This document shows positions 1 through 6,621 of a stretch of 41,760 bases of DNA, piece by piece. A program made the position numbers and the translations under genes. The DNA lies in assembly GCA_023450775.1 (NCBI GenBank), contig JAEXGP010000307.1:1-41760 (forward strand), in the 5' to 3' direction. Origin of the DNA: Actinomycetes bacterium (GTDB lineage: Bacteria; Actinomycetota; Acidimicrobiia; Acidimicrobiales; Microtrichaceae). How positions within the stretch are numbered: position 1 is the first letter of the stretch; every line of letters begins with the position of its first letter. Below the pieces are notes generated by a model. The model saw only the letters and a list, made by a program, of their open reading frames with translations. It was not told the DNA's origin and ran no database searches.

Positions 1-1
1 C

Positions 2-259
2 CGGGGGTGTGTCGCAGCGTCGTCCGCGGCGAGGCGCACGCAGTCGGACACCGGGTCGGTCGAAGGGAGGCCTAGGTGCAGGAGACCGACAGCCTGTTCC
101 CGCACGCTCGTCGACCTCGGCCTGGCCGGGCGGCGTTCGTGGTCGAGCGTCGCTGAACTCGCGTACGAGGCCGGCGTGGGTATTTCGTTGGTCCAGCGTC
201 TTGTCAGGACAGCGCTCGAACGGGAGCTGACGTACGTTGGACTGGCGCCAACGAGCTGA
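2..259 (+). CDS. Partial ORF with helix-turn-helix-like C terminus
   Basis: A reading frame open from the window edge to a TGA at 257-259, with no usable start codon inside the window, so if real it begins upstream. The last 50 residues read like a small winged-helix/HTH segment (a Ser-Val-Ala-Glu-Leu-Ala stretch followed by Glu-Ala-Gly-Val-Gly and a basic helix). The first 35 residues look like poor coding sequence. It ends 8 nt before the next ORF on the same strand, as an operon partner would. No family can be named. It could be a degraded regulator. Confidence 0.3.
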   Translation, partial: RGCVAASSAARRTQSDTGSVEGRPRCRRPTACSRTLVDLGLAGRRSWSSVAELAYEAGVGISLVQRLVRTALERELTYVGLAPTS

Positions 260-267
260 GGCCGACC

Positions 268-591
268 GTGATCGAGGAGCTACGCAAAGCGACCGAACCG
301 CAGGCGATCGTCGTCGCGCTCCGGGCCGTCCTGAGCGAGGACGAGCTGGTCGCCGTCGCAGGGTCGGGTACTGGGTCGGGTGAGCAGTCGTGGGACCGCC
401 GTCGTCTGCAGGAGATGCAGTCGCTGGTGGTGACGCTGTCGGATTCGCTCACACCGAGCGGGGTCGCCCAGTGGCTGCACGCAGACAGCCGGCTGCTCGG
501 CGGGCGAGCGCCGCTCGACGCCTTGGCCGCCGGCGACGTCCGCGAGGTCACGGCGGCCGCCGCGTCGTTCACCGAGGGCGCCTACATCTGA
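268..591 (+). CDS. Small protein resembling an MbcA/ParS/Xre-type antitoxin (DUF2384-like)
   Basis: This 107-aa protein starts at GTG, with GAGG 6 nt upstream. Residues about 61-105 resemble the DUF2384 / MbcA-ParS-Xre toxin-binding domain: Thr-Pro-X-Gly-Val-Ala-X-Trp-Leu, then Leu-Gly-Gly-Arg-Ala-Pro-Leu-Asp-Ala-Leu-Ala-Ala-Gly, and a final Gly-Ala-Tyr. In that family the domain neutralises RES or similar toxins. No RES-type toxin is recognisable nearby, so an orphan antitoxin or unrelated regulator is possible. The preceding HTH-like frame could be its DNA-binding part if the two are one gene broken by a frameshift. The family call is by eye from motif spacing. Confidence 0.5.
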   Translation: MIEELRKATEPQAIVVALRAVLSEDELVAVAGSGTGSGEQSWDRRRLQEMQSLVVTLSDSLTPSGVAQWLHADSRLLGGRAPLDALAAGDVREVTAAAASFTEGAYI

Positions 592-652
592 GCGACCAGA
601 GCACCAGCTGGCGTCGACCCCGGTGAGGTGCCGGCAGGTGGCCGAAGCGCCG

Positions 653-865
653 CTACGCCGCCCCGCCGCGAATCAGGACGATCCCGTCATCGTCGAGCGT
701 GGCGTAGGGCCGGCCCTCGGCCTCGAACTCGGCGGCAAGATCGAGGCCCCGGATCCGCTCGGCGATGAGACGCGGCCAGCGTGCCCGAGCGGCGGCCTGG
801 GCCTCCACGTCGAGATCGTAGTAGTGCGGCTCGCCGTCGGGGTCGCTGCTTCGAGTGGTCACCAT
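653..865 (-). CDS. Hypothetical 70-aa acidic protein
   Basis: A short ATG-initiated frame with balanced, protein-like composition: acidic N terminus with a His-Tyr-Tyr-Asp-Leu-Asp motif, a central helix-like Arg/Ala/Glu region, and an ending with a Tyr-Ala-Thr-Leu-Asp-Asp-Asp-Gly strand pattern. There is no Cys, membrane segment or signal peptide. It follows another small leftward ORF by 67 bp, so the two may form an operon. I do not recognise the family. The frame stays open further upstream without a clear start. Confidence 0.4.
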   Translation of the reverse strand: MVTTRSSDPDGEPHYYDLDVEAQAAARARWPRLIAERIRGLDLAAEFEAEGRPYATLDDDGIVLIRGGAA

Positions 866-932
866 GGCCGGGCCCTGCTCGTCGGGGTCGGTAGTTCCAT
901 CGACGGTACCCGGCGCCCGGCGCGGCGATCGC

Positions 933-1172
933 TCAGTTCATCCGGTAGCGCCAGGCTCGCCGCCAGGCGGCCGCCTCTTCCCGCTCTGCTTGGCTGGCGC
1001 GGGACTCCGCTACCAGCCCATCGGCGAGCGCCTCGAGCTCCTCCGGACTCATCGCGCGGATCGCTTCGACCTGCTCGTCGCTGAGCTCCTTCGCGGTCTT
1101 ACCGCCGACGGTGCTGGGCCCGACCGGACGAGGCCTTCGCGCCCGCTTCCGAATCCAGTGGGAATCGCTCAC
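933..1172 (-). CDS. Hypothetical 79-aa helical charged protein
   Basis: This small leftward frame has a basic N terminus and then a strongly helical Glu/Ala/Arg region (Leu-Ser-Asp-Glu-Gln-Val-Glu-Ala-Ile around residue 30, Ser-Pro-Glu-Glu-Leu-Glu-Ala-Leu around 42), ending in Trp-Arg-Arg-Ala-Trp-Arg-Tyr. Its composition is far more protein-like than the frames opposite it. There is no membrane segment and no Cys. No family is recognised. Its size and its neighbourhood (an antitoxin-like ORF, IS-like repeats) suggest accessory DNA. Confidence 0.45.
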   Translation of the reverse strand: MSDSHWIRKRARRPRPVGPSTVGGKTAKELSDEQVEAIRAMSPEELEALADGLVAESRASQAEREEAAAWRRAWRYRMN

Positions 1173-1308
1173 GCACCCATGGTGGCAGCCCGCGGCGGCC
1201 CCGGCGGGTCGATTCGGTCGTCGGCGCTCGCACCTTCAGAGCGCAACGAGGTGTCGGCGCCCGGCCGATGCGAAGGACCTGCAGCGCCGACCTAGTGGCC
1301 ATGTCTAA

Positions 1309-1365
1309 TGGCCCTTTGGCCAAGTAGTGGTCAGAACGGCTGGCGAATGGTCAGAAAGGTTGGCG
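1309..1365. repeat. Palindrome plus two 20-bp-spaced repeats, IS21-like end remnant
   Basis: TGGCC and GGCCA form a short palindrome (1309-1322). It is followed by two copies of an 18-mer of the form TGGTCAGAAnGGnTGGCG at 1328-1345 and 1348-1365, 20 bp apart and 16/18 identical. Multiple direct repeats just inside the tip are typical of IS21-family ends, and this repeat type resembles ends I know from actinobacterial IS21 elements. No istA/istB gene is present, so at most a truncated end remains, 12 bp from the dnaB stop codon. The family assignment is inference. Confidence 0.4.
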
Positions 1366-1377
1366 CCCTACAGCAGT

Positions 1378-4300
1378 TCAGTCGGTACGGGCCATGTTGG
1401 CGAACAGGGTGCAGTAGTCCAGGAACACCAGCCGGGCCACGCCGGTGCGGCCGGCGCGGTGCTTGGCCACGATGATCTCGGCCATGTCCTTGTCCTGGGT
1501 GTCGGGGTGGTACACCTCGTCGCGGTACAGGAACATCACGACGTCCGCGTCCTGCTCGATCGAGTTGTGGGCGATCACGCCGTCGGCCACGAAGTTGTGG
1601 GTGCCCAGCACGGTGGCGTCGAACACGGGCTGCTCACCGAGCGGTTCGATGGCCACGACCTCGTCCCACATGACGTCGGACGTGGCGATCGCGGACAGCT
1701 CCTTGCTGTCGACGGCCTCGGCGATGCGGCCCAGGCGCTCGCGACTGGTGGCCCTGGGGCGCGACTCGGTGCCGAGCAGGTACCCGCCGCAGTAGGACTC
1801 GCCGAGCGCGGCGGCGAGGTCGCGCTGGCTCATCTCCATGCGGGCGAGCTCGGACACCACCAGGTCCCGGACCCCGCAGGGCACGGTGTCGACGTTCGGG
1901 TTGGACGTGATCTCGGCCAGTGCGGCGAGCGCCTCGTCCCGGGCCGCGCCGCGCTCGCCGGCCACGCCGATCTGCTCCAGGAACGCACGCTGCTGATCGG
2001 CGCCGTGGATCCAGACCCGCCAGCGCGGGCGGTTGGTGCCCACGTCGGTGATGCGGGACTGCACGCCGAAGCGCAGCAGCAGGCGTTGCACGTCGTCGAT
2101 GAGCCGGCGGGCGCAGCTGGTGGCCATGAGCCGCACCAGCGCCTTGCCGCGCAGCTCGCTGACGCCCAAGAAGCCGATCCGCGCGAACAGCTCCGCGAGG
2201 AACGCGGCGAGCACCGGGTCGGATGCGCCGTCGACCGCGCCGGGGACGGCACCGGCGGCCACCGCCCGCTCGGCGAGCGCCCCGGCGTCCTGGACGGTGA
2301 GCTCGGAGACCTGCTCGGACTGGCCGATGCGACGGGGCACGGCGATGCGGCTGCCCGGGGCGAGCTCGTCCAACCGTCGCCACCCCTGGATGGTGCGGAA
2401 CGGGTGGTTGGAGGTGGCCTCGACCCGACGCCCGGACGCCAGCTCCATGCGGAACGCCGGCTTGGTGCCGCTCGGGAACGCGTGCGTGAGCGTGGCGGGG
2501 ACCATCTTCCAGTCGTCGCCCAGGCTCCAGACCGGCACGTCGCGCTCACCGGTGCTCACCAGCTCGCCGAGCGTGACCTCCTGGTTGGTGTCCGCGCGGA
2601 GCAGGCGGGTGTCGGCGGTCAGGCAGCCGGACTCCCGCAGGTCGGCCAGCATGGGCCGCTTGTCGGCGCGTAGCTCGAGCTGGCGGGACAGCTGCGACAG
2701 CGCCATGACCGGGCACCCGAGCTCACGGGCGAGCACCTTGAGCCCTCGGGAGATCTCCGCGACCTCCACCTGGCGGCTCTCCGCGGAGCTGCGCCCGGAC
2801 ATGAGCTGGAGGTAGTCGACGACGATCAGACCCAGGTTGGTGCCCAGCCGGTCCTGTAGCCGCCGGGCCTTGGCCCGGATCTCCATGACCGTGAGCGCCG
2901 GGTTGTCGTCGATCCAGAGCGTGCCCTCGCCGAGGCGGCCCATCGCCTTGGTGATCTTGGTCCAGTCCGCGTCGGTGAGACGGCCGGTGCGGAGCTTGCC
3001 CGAGTCCACGCGGGCCTCGGCGGCGATGAGACGCTGCGTGAGCTCGAGGTGGCCCATCTCGAGCGAGAAGAAGAGCACCGGGAGGTTCTCGCGGACCGCT
3101 GCGTGCGCGGCGATGCCCAGTGCGAACGCGGTGTTGTGGACGAACAGGTCGGCGGCCACGAAGTTGTGCTCTCCGGGCACCGTGAGGTCGTACACCTGGT
3201 CCACGCCGTCGGGTTCGATGGCGACGATCCGGTCCCACCAGACGTCGGACGTGGCCAGCTGATCCAGGCCCTGCTCCTCGAGCTCGGCGGCGAACGAGCC
3301 GTCGCCGGCTCCGGCTCCCGACCGGGGGCCCACGCCGACCAGCACGGGGACCGATGCCTCGCGCCGGACGGCGTCGCTCGCCGCGCGGAACGCCGGGCTG
3401 GTCGCGCCGGTCGCGATCTGTTCGACGAACGCCCGCAGCGACGGACGGTGGCGCACGACCACGTGCCACTCGGGATCGTCGCCGGGCAGCGCGGCCCGTC
3501 GTCGGTCGGCGCGCTCGACGATGGCCACCACGCCGAAGCGCAGGAGCAGGTGCTGCAGACCGCGGGCCAGGCGGTGGGACGCGGTCGCCAGGCCGATCTC
3601 GCCGCGCGAGCCCGTGGTCGCGTCCGTGACCGATGCCCAGCCACGGAGGTCCACCAGCCGCTCCAGGAACAGCGCCATGGACGCCTGCGGCAGCTCGTAC
3701 ACGTCGGCAGGCAGGGCTGCGGCGGGCTCGTCGAGCATGGCGATCGCCGCGTCGGCCAGCGCCAGGACCTGGTCCCGCGAGGCGCGGCGGTCGCCGAAGA
3801 CGGGCAGCCGGCGCGGCACCGCGATGCGCTCGCCCACCGCGAGCTCGGCGAGCGGCCGCCAGCCCTCGACGGTGCGGAAGGGGTGGGTCCACGTGCAGCG
3901 GATGGTGCGGCCGAGCGCGGTCGTGACCCGGACCACGGGCTTCACGCCGTCGTCGATGTGGTCCGACGGACGGCGGCGGGTGAGCCGCAGGTCGTCGCCG
4001 AGCGCCAGCACGTCCGCGCCGTGACCGGTGCGGCCCTGCAGGTGGGCGCGCTCCATGGTGAGCAGGCGACCGGTGGCGGGGTCGATCAGCTCGGTGTCCC
4101 ACGCCAGGCACTTGCCCATGGCGGGACGAGCGCCGACGACCACCAGCGCGCCGGGCTGCAGCCCGGCGAGCATGTTGTCCAGATCCGTGTAGCCCGACGG
4201 CGTGCCGGTGATGGCGTCGCCGCGCTCGTAGAGCATCTCGAGCTGCTCGAGGCTGCGGTCGAGGAGCGGCGACAGCTCCTGCATGGTGTCGGCGTTGCGA

Positions 4301-4782
4301 CGCTGCGCGACCGCGAACATCAGGCTCTCGGCCGTGTCGACCGTCTTCTCGATGTCGTCGAGCGGCTGGTAGCCGAGCTCGGCCACCTCGTTGGCCGTGG
4401 AGATGAGACGGCGCAGCAGCGCCTTCTCCTCGACGATGCGGGCGTAGTGCTCGGCGTTGGTGATCGCCGGCGTGCGGGCCTGCAGCGACACGAGGGTGGC
4501 GGGACCGCCGACGGCCTCGAGCACGCCGGCGGTGTCCAGCTCGTCCGCGACCGTGACCGGGTCCACGCCCTGTCCCGCGCCGTACAGCGACTGGATGGCG
4601 GCGAAGACGTGGCGGTGCGCCGGCTTGTAGAAGTCGTCCTCGGTGACGATGTTGGCCACCGCGGAGATGGCGTGCTCGGACAGCAGCATGGCCCCGAGCA
4701 GGGACTGCTCGGCATCGATGCTGTGCGGTGGGATGCGGGCGCGGACGACCGGCTCGTCAGGACGCTGGGACAGGTCGGACAT
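1378..4782 (-). CDS. dnaB: Replicative DNA helicase DnaB containing two inteins
   Basis: A 1134-aa precursor. Removing two inteins leaves a 454-aa helicase of normal family length (residues 1-224, 551-719, 1074-1134). The N domain covers about 17-125. The Walker A motif Gly-Ala-Arg-Pro-Ala-Met-Gly-Lys is cut by intein 1 just before its Thr. Walker B (Leu-Ile-Val-Val-Asp-Tyr) lies near 662-667. Intein 2 sits in the RecA-fold core between Arg-Glu-Ser-Gly and Ser-Ile-Glu-Gln-Asp, the site used by the Synechocystis DnaB intein. DnaB is the hexameric ring helicase of the fork and should be inactive until both inteins splice, since intein 1 splits the ATPase loop. GAGAGG lies 10 nt upstream of the ATG. 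The gene is separated from the rpsF-rplI operon by an inserted AhpD/Rrf2 pair. Confidence 0.97.
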   Translation of the reverse strand: MSDLSQRPDEPVVRARIPPHSIDAEQSLLGAMLLSEHAISAVANIVTEDDFYKPAHRHVFAAIQSLYGAGQGVDPVTVADELDTAGVLEAVGGPATLVSLQARTPAITNAEHYARIVEEKALLRRLISTANEVAELGYQPLDDIEKTVDTAESLMFAVAQRRNADTMQELSPLLDRSLEQLEMLYERGDAITGTPSGYTDLDNMLAGLQPGALVVVGARPAMGKCLAWDTELIDPATGRLLTMERAHLQGRTGHGADVLALGDDLRLTRRRPSDHIDDGVKPVVRVTTALGRTIRCTWTHPFRTVEGWRPLAELAVGERIAVPRRLPVFGDRRASRDQVLALADAAIAMLDEPAAALPADVYELPQASMALFLERLVDLRGWASVTDATTGSRGEIGLATASHRLARGLQHLLLRFGVVAIVERADRRRAALPGDDPEWHVVVRHRPSLRAFVEQIATGATSPAFRAASDAVRREASVPVLVGVGPRSGAGAGDGSFAAELEEQGLDQLATSDVWWDRIVAIEPDGVDQVYDLTVPGEHNFVAADLFVHNTAFALGIAAHAAVRENLPVLFFSLEMGHLELTQRLIAAEARVDSGKLRTGRLTDADWTKITKAMGRLGEGTLWIDDNPALTVMEIRAKARRLQDRLGTNLGLIVVDYLQLMSGRSSAESRQVEVAEISRGLKVLARELGCPVMALSQLSRQLELRADKRPMLADLRESGCLTADTRLLRADTNQEVTLGELVSTGERDVPVWSLGDDWKMVPATLTHAFPSGTKPAFRMELASGRRVEATSNHPFRTIQGWRRLDELAPGSRIAVPRRIGQSEQVSELTVQDAGALAERAVAAGAVPGAVDGASDPVLAAFLAELFARIGFLGVSELRGKALVRLMATSCARRLIDDVQRLLLRFGVQSRITDVGTNRPRWRVWIHGADQQRAFLEQIGVAGERGAARDEALAALAEITSNPNVDTVPCGVRDLVVSELARMEMSQRDLAAALGESYCGGYLLGTESRPRATSRERLGRIAEAVDSKELSAIATSDVMWDEVVAIEPLGEQPVFDATVLGTHNFVADGVIAHNSIEQDADVVMFLYRDEVYHPDTQDKDMAEIIVAKHRAGRTGVARLVFLDYCTLFANMARTD
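1564..2625 (-). other. DnaB intein 2 (residues 720-1073, 354 aa)
   Basis: It begins at Cys720 (block A Cys-Leu-Thr-Ala-Asp-Thr) and ends His-Asn before extein Ser1074, which is the splicing nucleophile. Block B is Thr-Ser-Asn-His-Pro-Phe. Blocks F/G run Val-Val-Ala-Ile-Glu-Pro to Thr-His-Asn-Phe-Val-Ala-Asp and a terminal Ala-His-Asn. A linker of about 200 aa keeps the outline of a LAGLIDADG endonuclease (Phe-Leu-Ala-Glu-Leu-Phe-Ala-Arg-Ile-Gly, later Leu-Leu-Leu-Arg-Phe-Gly-Val), but Ile occupies the catalytic Asp position and no first LAGLIDADG copy is visible. A Cro/C1-like helical insert (Ser-Gln-Arg-Asp-Leu-Ala-Ala-Ala-Leu-Gly) precedes block F. Splicing residues look intact, so it should splice but not home. 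Confidence 0.93.
3133..4110 (-). other. DnaB intein 1 in the Walker A loop (residues 225-550, 326 aa)
   Basis: It begins at Cys225 (Cys-Leu-Ala-Trp-Asp-Thr) directly after the P-loop Lys and ends Val-His-Asn before extein Thr551, giving Gly-Lys-Thr after splicing. Block B is Thr-Trp-Thr-His-Pro-Phe. Blocks F/G are Ile-Val-Ala-Ile-Glu-Pro, Gly-Glu-His-Asn-Phe-Val-Ala and the terminal His-Asn. The central region has a degenerate LAGLIDADG helix (Phe-Leu-Glu-Arg-Leu-Val-Asp-Leu-Arg-Gly) with Arg at the metal-binding Asp position, so the homing endonuclease is presumably dead. The boundary codons were checked in the DNA (TGC at 4110-4108, AAC at 3135-3133). Confidence 0.93.
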
Positions 4783-5038
4783 CGGCGTTCATCCTCTCGG
4801 AGGACGCCTGTGGGCATCTAGGGGACGAGGCCCGGAGTTCCGGGGATTCGGTTGTGGAGAACCCGTGGACGGACGGCCCGTCATCCACCGCTGTCCACAC
4901 CCCGACGGTGGAGTGCCGCGACGCCCGACGGCGGGAGGGGGGACGGGGTGCGCCGACATGCCGCGGAACCTATCGAGGGCCACTGACAGCGGCGCCCGCG
5001 CCGGCGGGGCTGAGACTCCGCAGCGGTGTGGACGGGCC

Positions 5039-5533
5039 TCAGCGGCGCGGGCTGCGGTAGCTCCCGGGCGCCGCGCCGTCGCCGACGACCGACAGCCGGT
5101 TCCACGCGTTGATCGCGACGATCGCGTAGAGGAGCCGCACGGCCTCCTGCTCGGTGAAGACCCGACCGACCGCGTCCAGCACCGCCGCGGGCGGGTGGCC
5201 CTCGGACAGCCGCGTCACCGCCTCGGTCAGCTCCAGCGCGGCTCGCTCGCGGTCGGAGTACCAAGGCAGCTCGCGCCACGCGGCCAGGCCGTCCAGCCGC
5301 TCGTCCGTCTCGCCGAGCGCGCGGGCGTCCTTGGTGTGCATGTCCAGGCAGAACCCGCACCCGTTGAGCTGGCTGGCCCGCGTCTTCACGAGCTCGAGCA
5401 GCAGCGGCCCGAGCCCCTCCTTGCCGGCGGCCGACAGCGCCAGCATGGCGTCGTAGCCGGCTCGGTCGCCGGCGAACGGGATCTGGAACCGACCGTCCGC
5501 CGGGGTCGACCGGTCGGTCATCGTCTCGGGCAT
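5039..5533 (-). CDS. AhpD-like carboxymuconolactone decarboxylase family oxidoreductase
   Basis: A 164-aa protein with the AhpD core motif Glu47-X11-Cys59-X2-Cys62-X3-His66 (Asn-Gly-Cys-Gly-Phe-Cys-Leu-Asp-Met-His), the redox-active disulfide and proton relay of alkylhydroperoxidase-like CMD proteins. Such proteins reduce peroxides or partner proteins using the CXXC pair. I chose the ATG at 5533 because GGAGGT lies 7 nt upstream; an in-frame GTG nine bases earlier overlaps that ribosome site. It is divergent from an Rrf2-type regulator with about 60 bp between them, and that gap holds an operator-like repeat. This suggests redox-responsive control of the enzyme. The physiological substrate cannot be read from the sequence. 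Confidence 0.88.
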   Translation of the reverse strand: MPETMTDRSTPADGRFQIPFAGDRAGYDAMLALSAAGKEGLGPLLLELVKTRASQLNGCGFCLDMHTKDARALGETDERLDGLAAWRELPWYSDRERAALELTEAVTRLSEGHPPAAVLDAVGRVFTEQEAVRLLYAIVAINAWNRLSVVGDGAAPGSYRSPRR

Positions 5534-5551
5534 CGGAACCACCTCCGTGTA

Positions 5552-5578
5552 GGATACGTGGATCGAATATATCCGGAT
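5552..5578. promoter_or_regulatory. Operator-like inverted repeats between ahpD-like and rrf2 genes
   Basis: The 60-bp divergent gap is AT-rich compared with its surroundings. It holds GGATA (5552-5556) facing TATCC (5570-5574) and the perfect palindrome ATCCGGAT (5571-5578). On the minus strand TATATT (5567-5572) preceded 17 nt upstream by TTTGCG could be the -10/-35 of the ahpD-like gene. A protein bound here would cover that promoter. It is the obvious target for the adjacent Rrf2 regulator, by inference. Confidence 0.5.
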
Positions 5579-5593
5579 TTAGGATGTCCGCAA

Positions 5594-6076
5594 ATGAAGT
5601 TGGGTGATCAGGTCGAGTGGGGGCTGCACGCCGCCGTCATGCTCACGGGGCTGCCGGAGGGGTCGTCCCTGCCGGCGGCACGGATGGCGGAGTACTGCGG
5701 CGTCCCGACCGCGTACCTGGCCAAGGCCCTGCAGTCCATGGCCCGGGCCGATCTCGTCGCCTCCACCCCCGGGCGCACCGGCGGCTATCGCCTGGCCCGA
5801 CCGCCGGAGCGGATCAGCCTGCTCGACGTGGTCGACGCCATCGAGGGCGGCGATCCCATCTTCCGCTGCACCGAGATCACCCGGAACATGCCGGTCCCGC
5901 AGGACGGGCCGCGGTCCCGCTGCTCCATCGCCGCCGCCATGGACCGCGCCGAGCGGGCCTGGCGCAAGGAGCTGGCGTCGGTGACGCTCGCCGACATGGA
6001 GCGTCGTCTGGAGCGGACGCTCCCGCTCCCGGTCCGGCGGGCCAGCCGGGAGTGGATCGAGCAGGCGGCGCGCTGA
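5594..6076 (+). CDS. Rrf2-family transcriptional regulator with RsrR-like Fe-S ligand set
   Basis: A 160-aa Rrf2-family protein: winged HTH with Pro-Thr-Ala-Tyr-Leu-Ala-Lys-Ala-Leu (38-46) and the wing Arg-Thr-Gly-Gly-Tyr-Arg-Leu-Ala (61-68), then the dimerisation helix. IscR/NsrR-type members bind a cluster with three closely spaced Cys. Here only Cys92 and Cys110 lie in that region (Cys35 is in the HTH). Glu8 and His12 are also present, and in Streptomyces venezuelae RsrR the [2Fe-2S] cluster is held by Cys90, Cys110, His12 and Glu8. By inference this is a redox-switching [2Fe-2S] repressor controlling itself and the divergent AhpD-like gene. The start is the ATG at 5594 with AGGA 9-10 nt upstream. 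Confidence 0.85.
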   Translation: MKLGDQVEWGLHAAVMLTGLPEGSSLPAARMAEYCGVPTAYLAKALQSMARADLVASTPGRTGGYRLARPPERISLLDVVDAIEGGDPIFRCTEITRNMPVPQDGPRSRCSIAAAMDRAERAWRKELASVTLADMERRLERTLPLPVRRASREWIEQAAR

Positions 6077-6096
6077 ACACTCGATCCCGGACGCGC

Positions 6097-6128
6097 CTCG
6101 GGCCGGGCACCGAGGTGCCCGGCCCGAG
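6097..6128. terminator. Bidirectional hairpin between rrf2 and rplI
   Basis: This is a perfect 15-bp stem (6097-6111 with 6114-6128, CTCGGGCCGGGCACC and its complement) closed by two bases, effectively a CGAG tetraloop. It lies exactly between convergent genes. There is no strong U-tract, which is common in high-GC actinobacterial terminators. Confidence 0.75.
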
Positions 6129-6165
6129 TGAGAGCCCCCTGGCGGCATCGCCGCGGTGCGTGGGT

Positions 6166-6621
6166 TCAGCCCGCGACGACCTCGACGGTGATCGGGAACT
6201 GCACGTCCGCGTGCAGCCGGGCGAACACGTGGTGCGTGCCCAGGTCCTTGATGTGCTCCTCCATCTGGAGGTCCTTGCGGTCGAGCTCGATGCCCGTCTG
6301 CTCGAGCACCGCGTCGGCCACCTCGGTGGTGGTGACGGAGCCGAACAGCCGGCCGCCGGAACCCACGCGGGCCGGGATCTCGATCGTGCGGGCGACGAGC
6401 ACCTTGGCGATCTCCTCCGCCCCTTCGCGGTCCTTGGCGTCCTTGAGGTCGCGGGACCGGCGCATGGCCTCGGCCTGCGCGGTGGCACCCTCGGTCGCCG
6501 GGAAGGCCAGCTGACGCGGGGCCAGGAAGTTCCGCGCGTAACCTTTGGAGACCTCGACGATGTCGCCCCGCTTGCCGAGCCCGGAGACGTCGGCCCGCAG
6601 GATCACCTTGACGTCGGTCAT
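6166..6621 (-). CDS. rplI: 50S ribosomal protein L9
   Basis: 151 aa, the normal length for bL9. The N-terminal domain has the family pattern Val-Lys-Val-Ile-Leu-Arg (4-9), Gly-Leu-Gly-Lys-Arg-Gly-Asp (14-20) and Lys-Gly-Tyr-Ala-Arg-Asn-Phe-Leu-Ala-Pro (26-35). A long central helix and the C-terminal domain with Arg-Leu-Phe-Gly-Ser-Val-Thr (about 90-96) follow. L9 binds 23S rRNA near the L1 stalk and reaches toward the neighbouring ribosome. The start ATG overlaps the rpsR stop by 4 nt (ATGA), so it is the last gene of the rpsF-ssb-rpsR-rplI operon. Confidence 0.97.
   Translation of the reverse strand: MTDVKVILRADVSGLGKRGDIVEVSKGYARNFLAPRQLAFPATEGATAQAEAMRRSRDLKDAKDREGAEEIAKVLVARTIEIPARVGSGGRLFGSVTTTEVADAVLEQTGIELDRKDLQMEEHIKDLGTHHVFARLHADVQFPITVEVVAG

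Noticed and set aside
268..591. HicAB/RelBE-type complete toxin-antitoxin operon
   Set aside because: No toxin family is recognisable on either side; only the antitoxin-like domain is visible.
1099..1323. 74-codon minus-strand frame upstream of the 79-aa ORF
   Set aside because: Arg/Pro/Ser-rich shadow-like composition, overlaps the better small ORF and runs into the IS-like palindrome.
1327..4821. Long open frames on the plus strand opposite dnaB (448 and 590 codons)
   Set aside because: They are antisense to a clear dnaB/intein coding sequence, have His/Val/Arg/Gly-rich composition typical of GC-rich shadow frames, and lack ribosome sites.
4783..5038. DnaA-box-like sequences upstream of dnaB (CTGTCCACA at 4891-4899 and TGTGGA-type fragments)
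   Set aside because: Only one near match; in DNA rich in GTCCAC by composition it is not distinctive. I see no other feature in this 256-bp gap.
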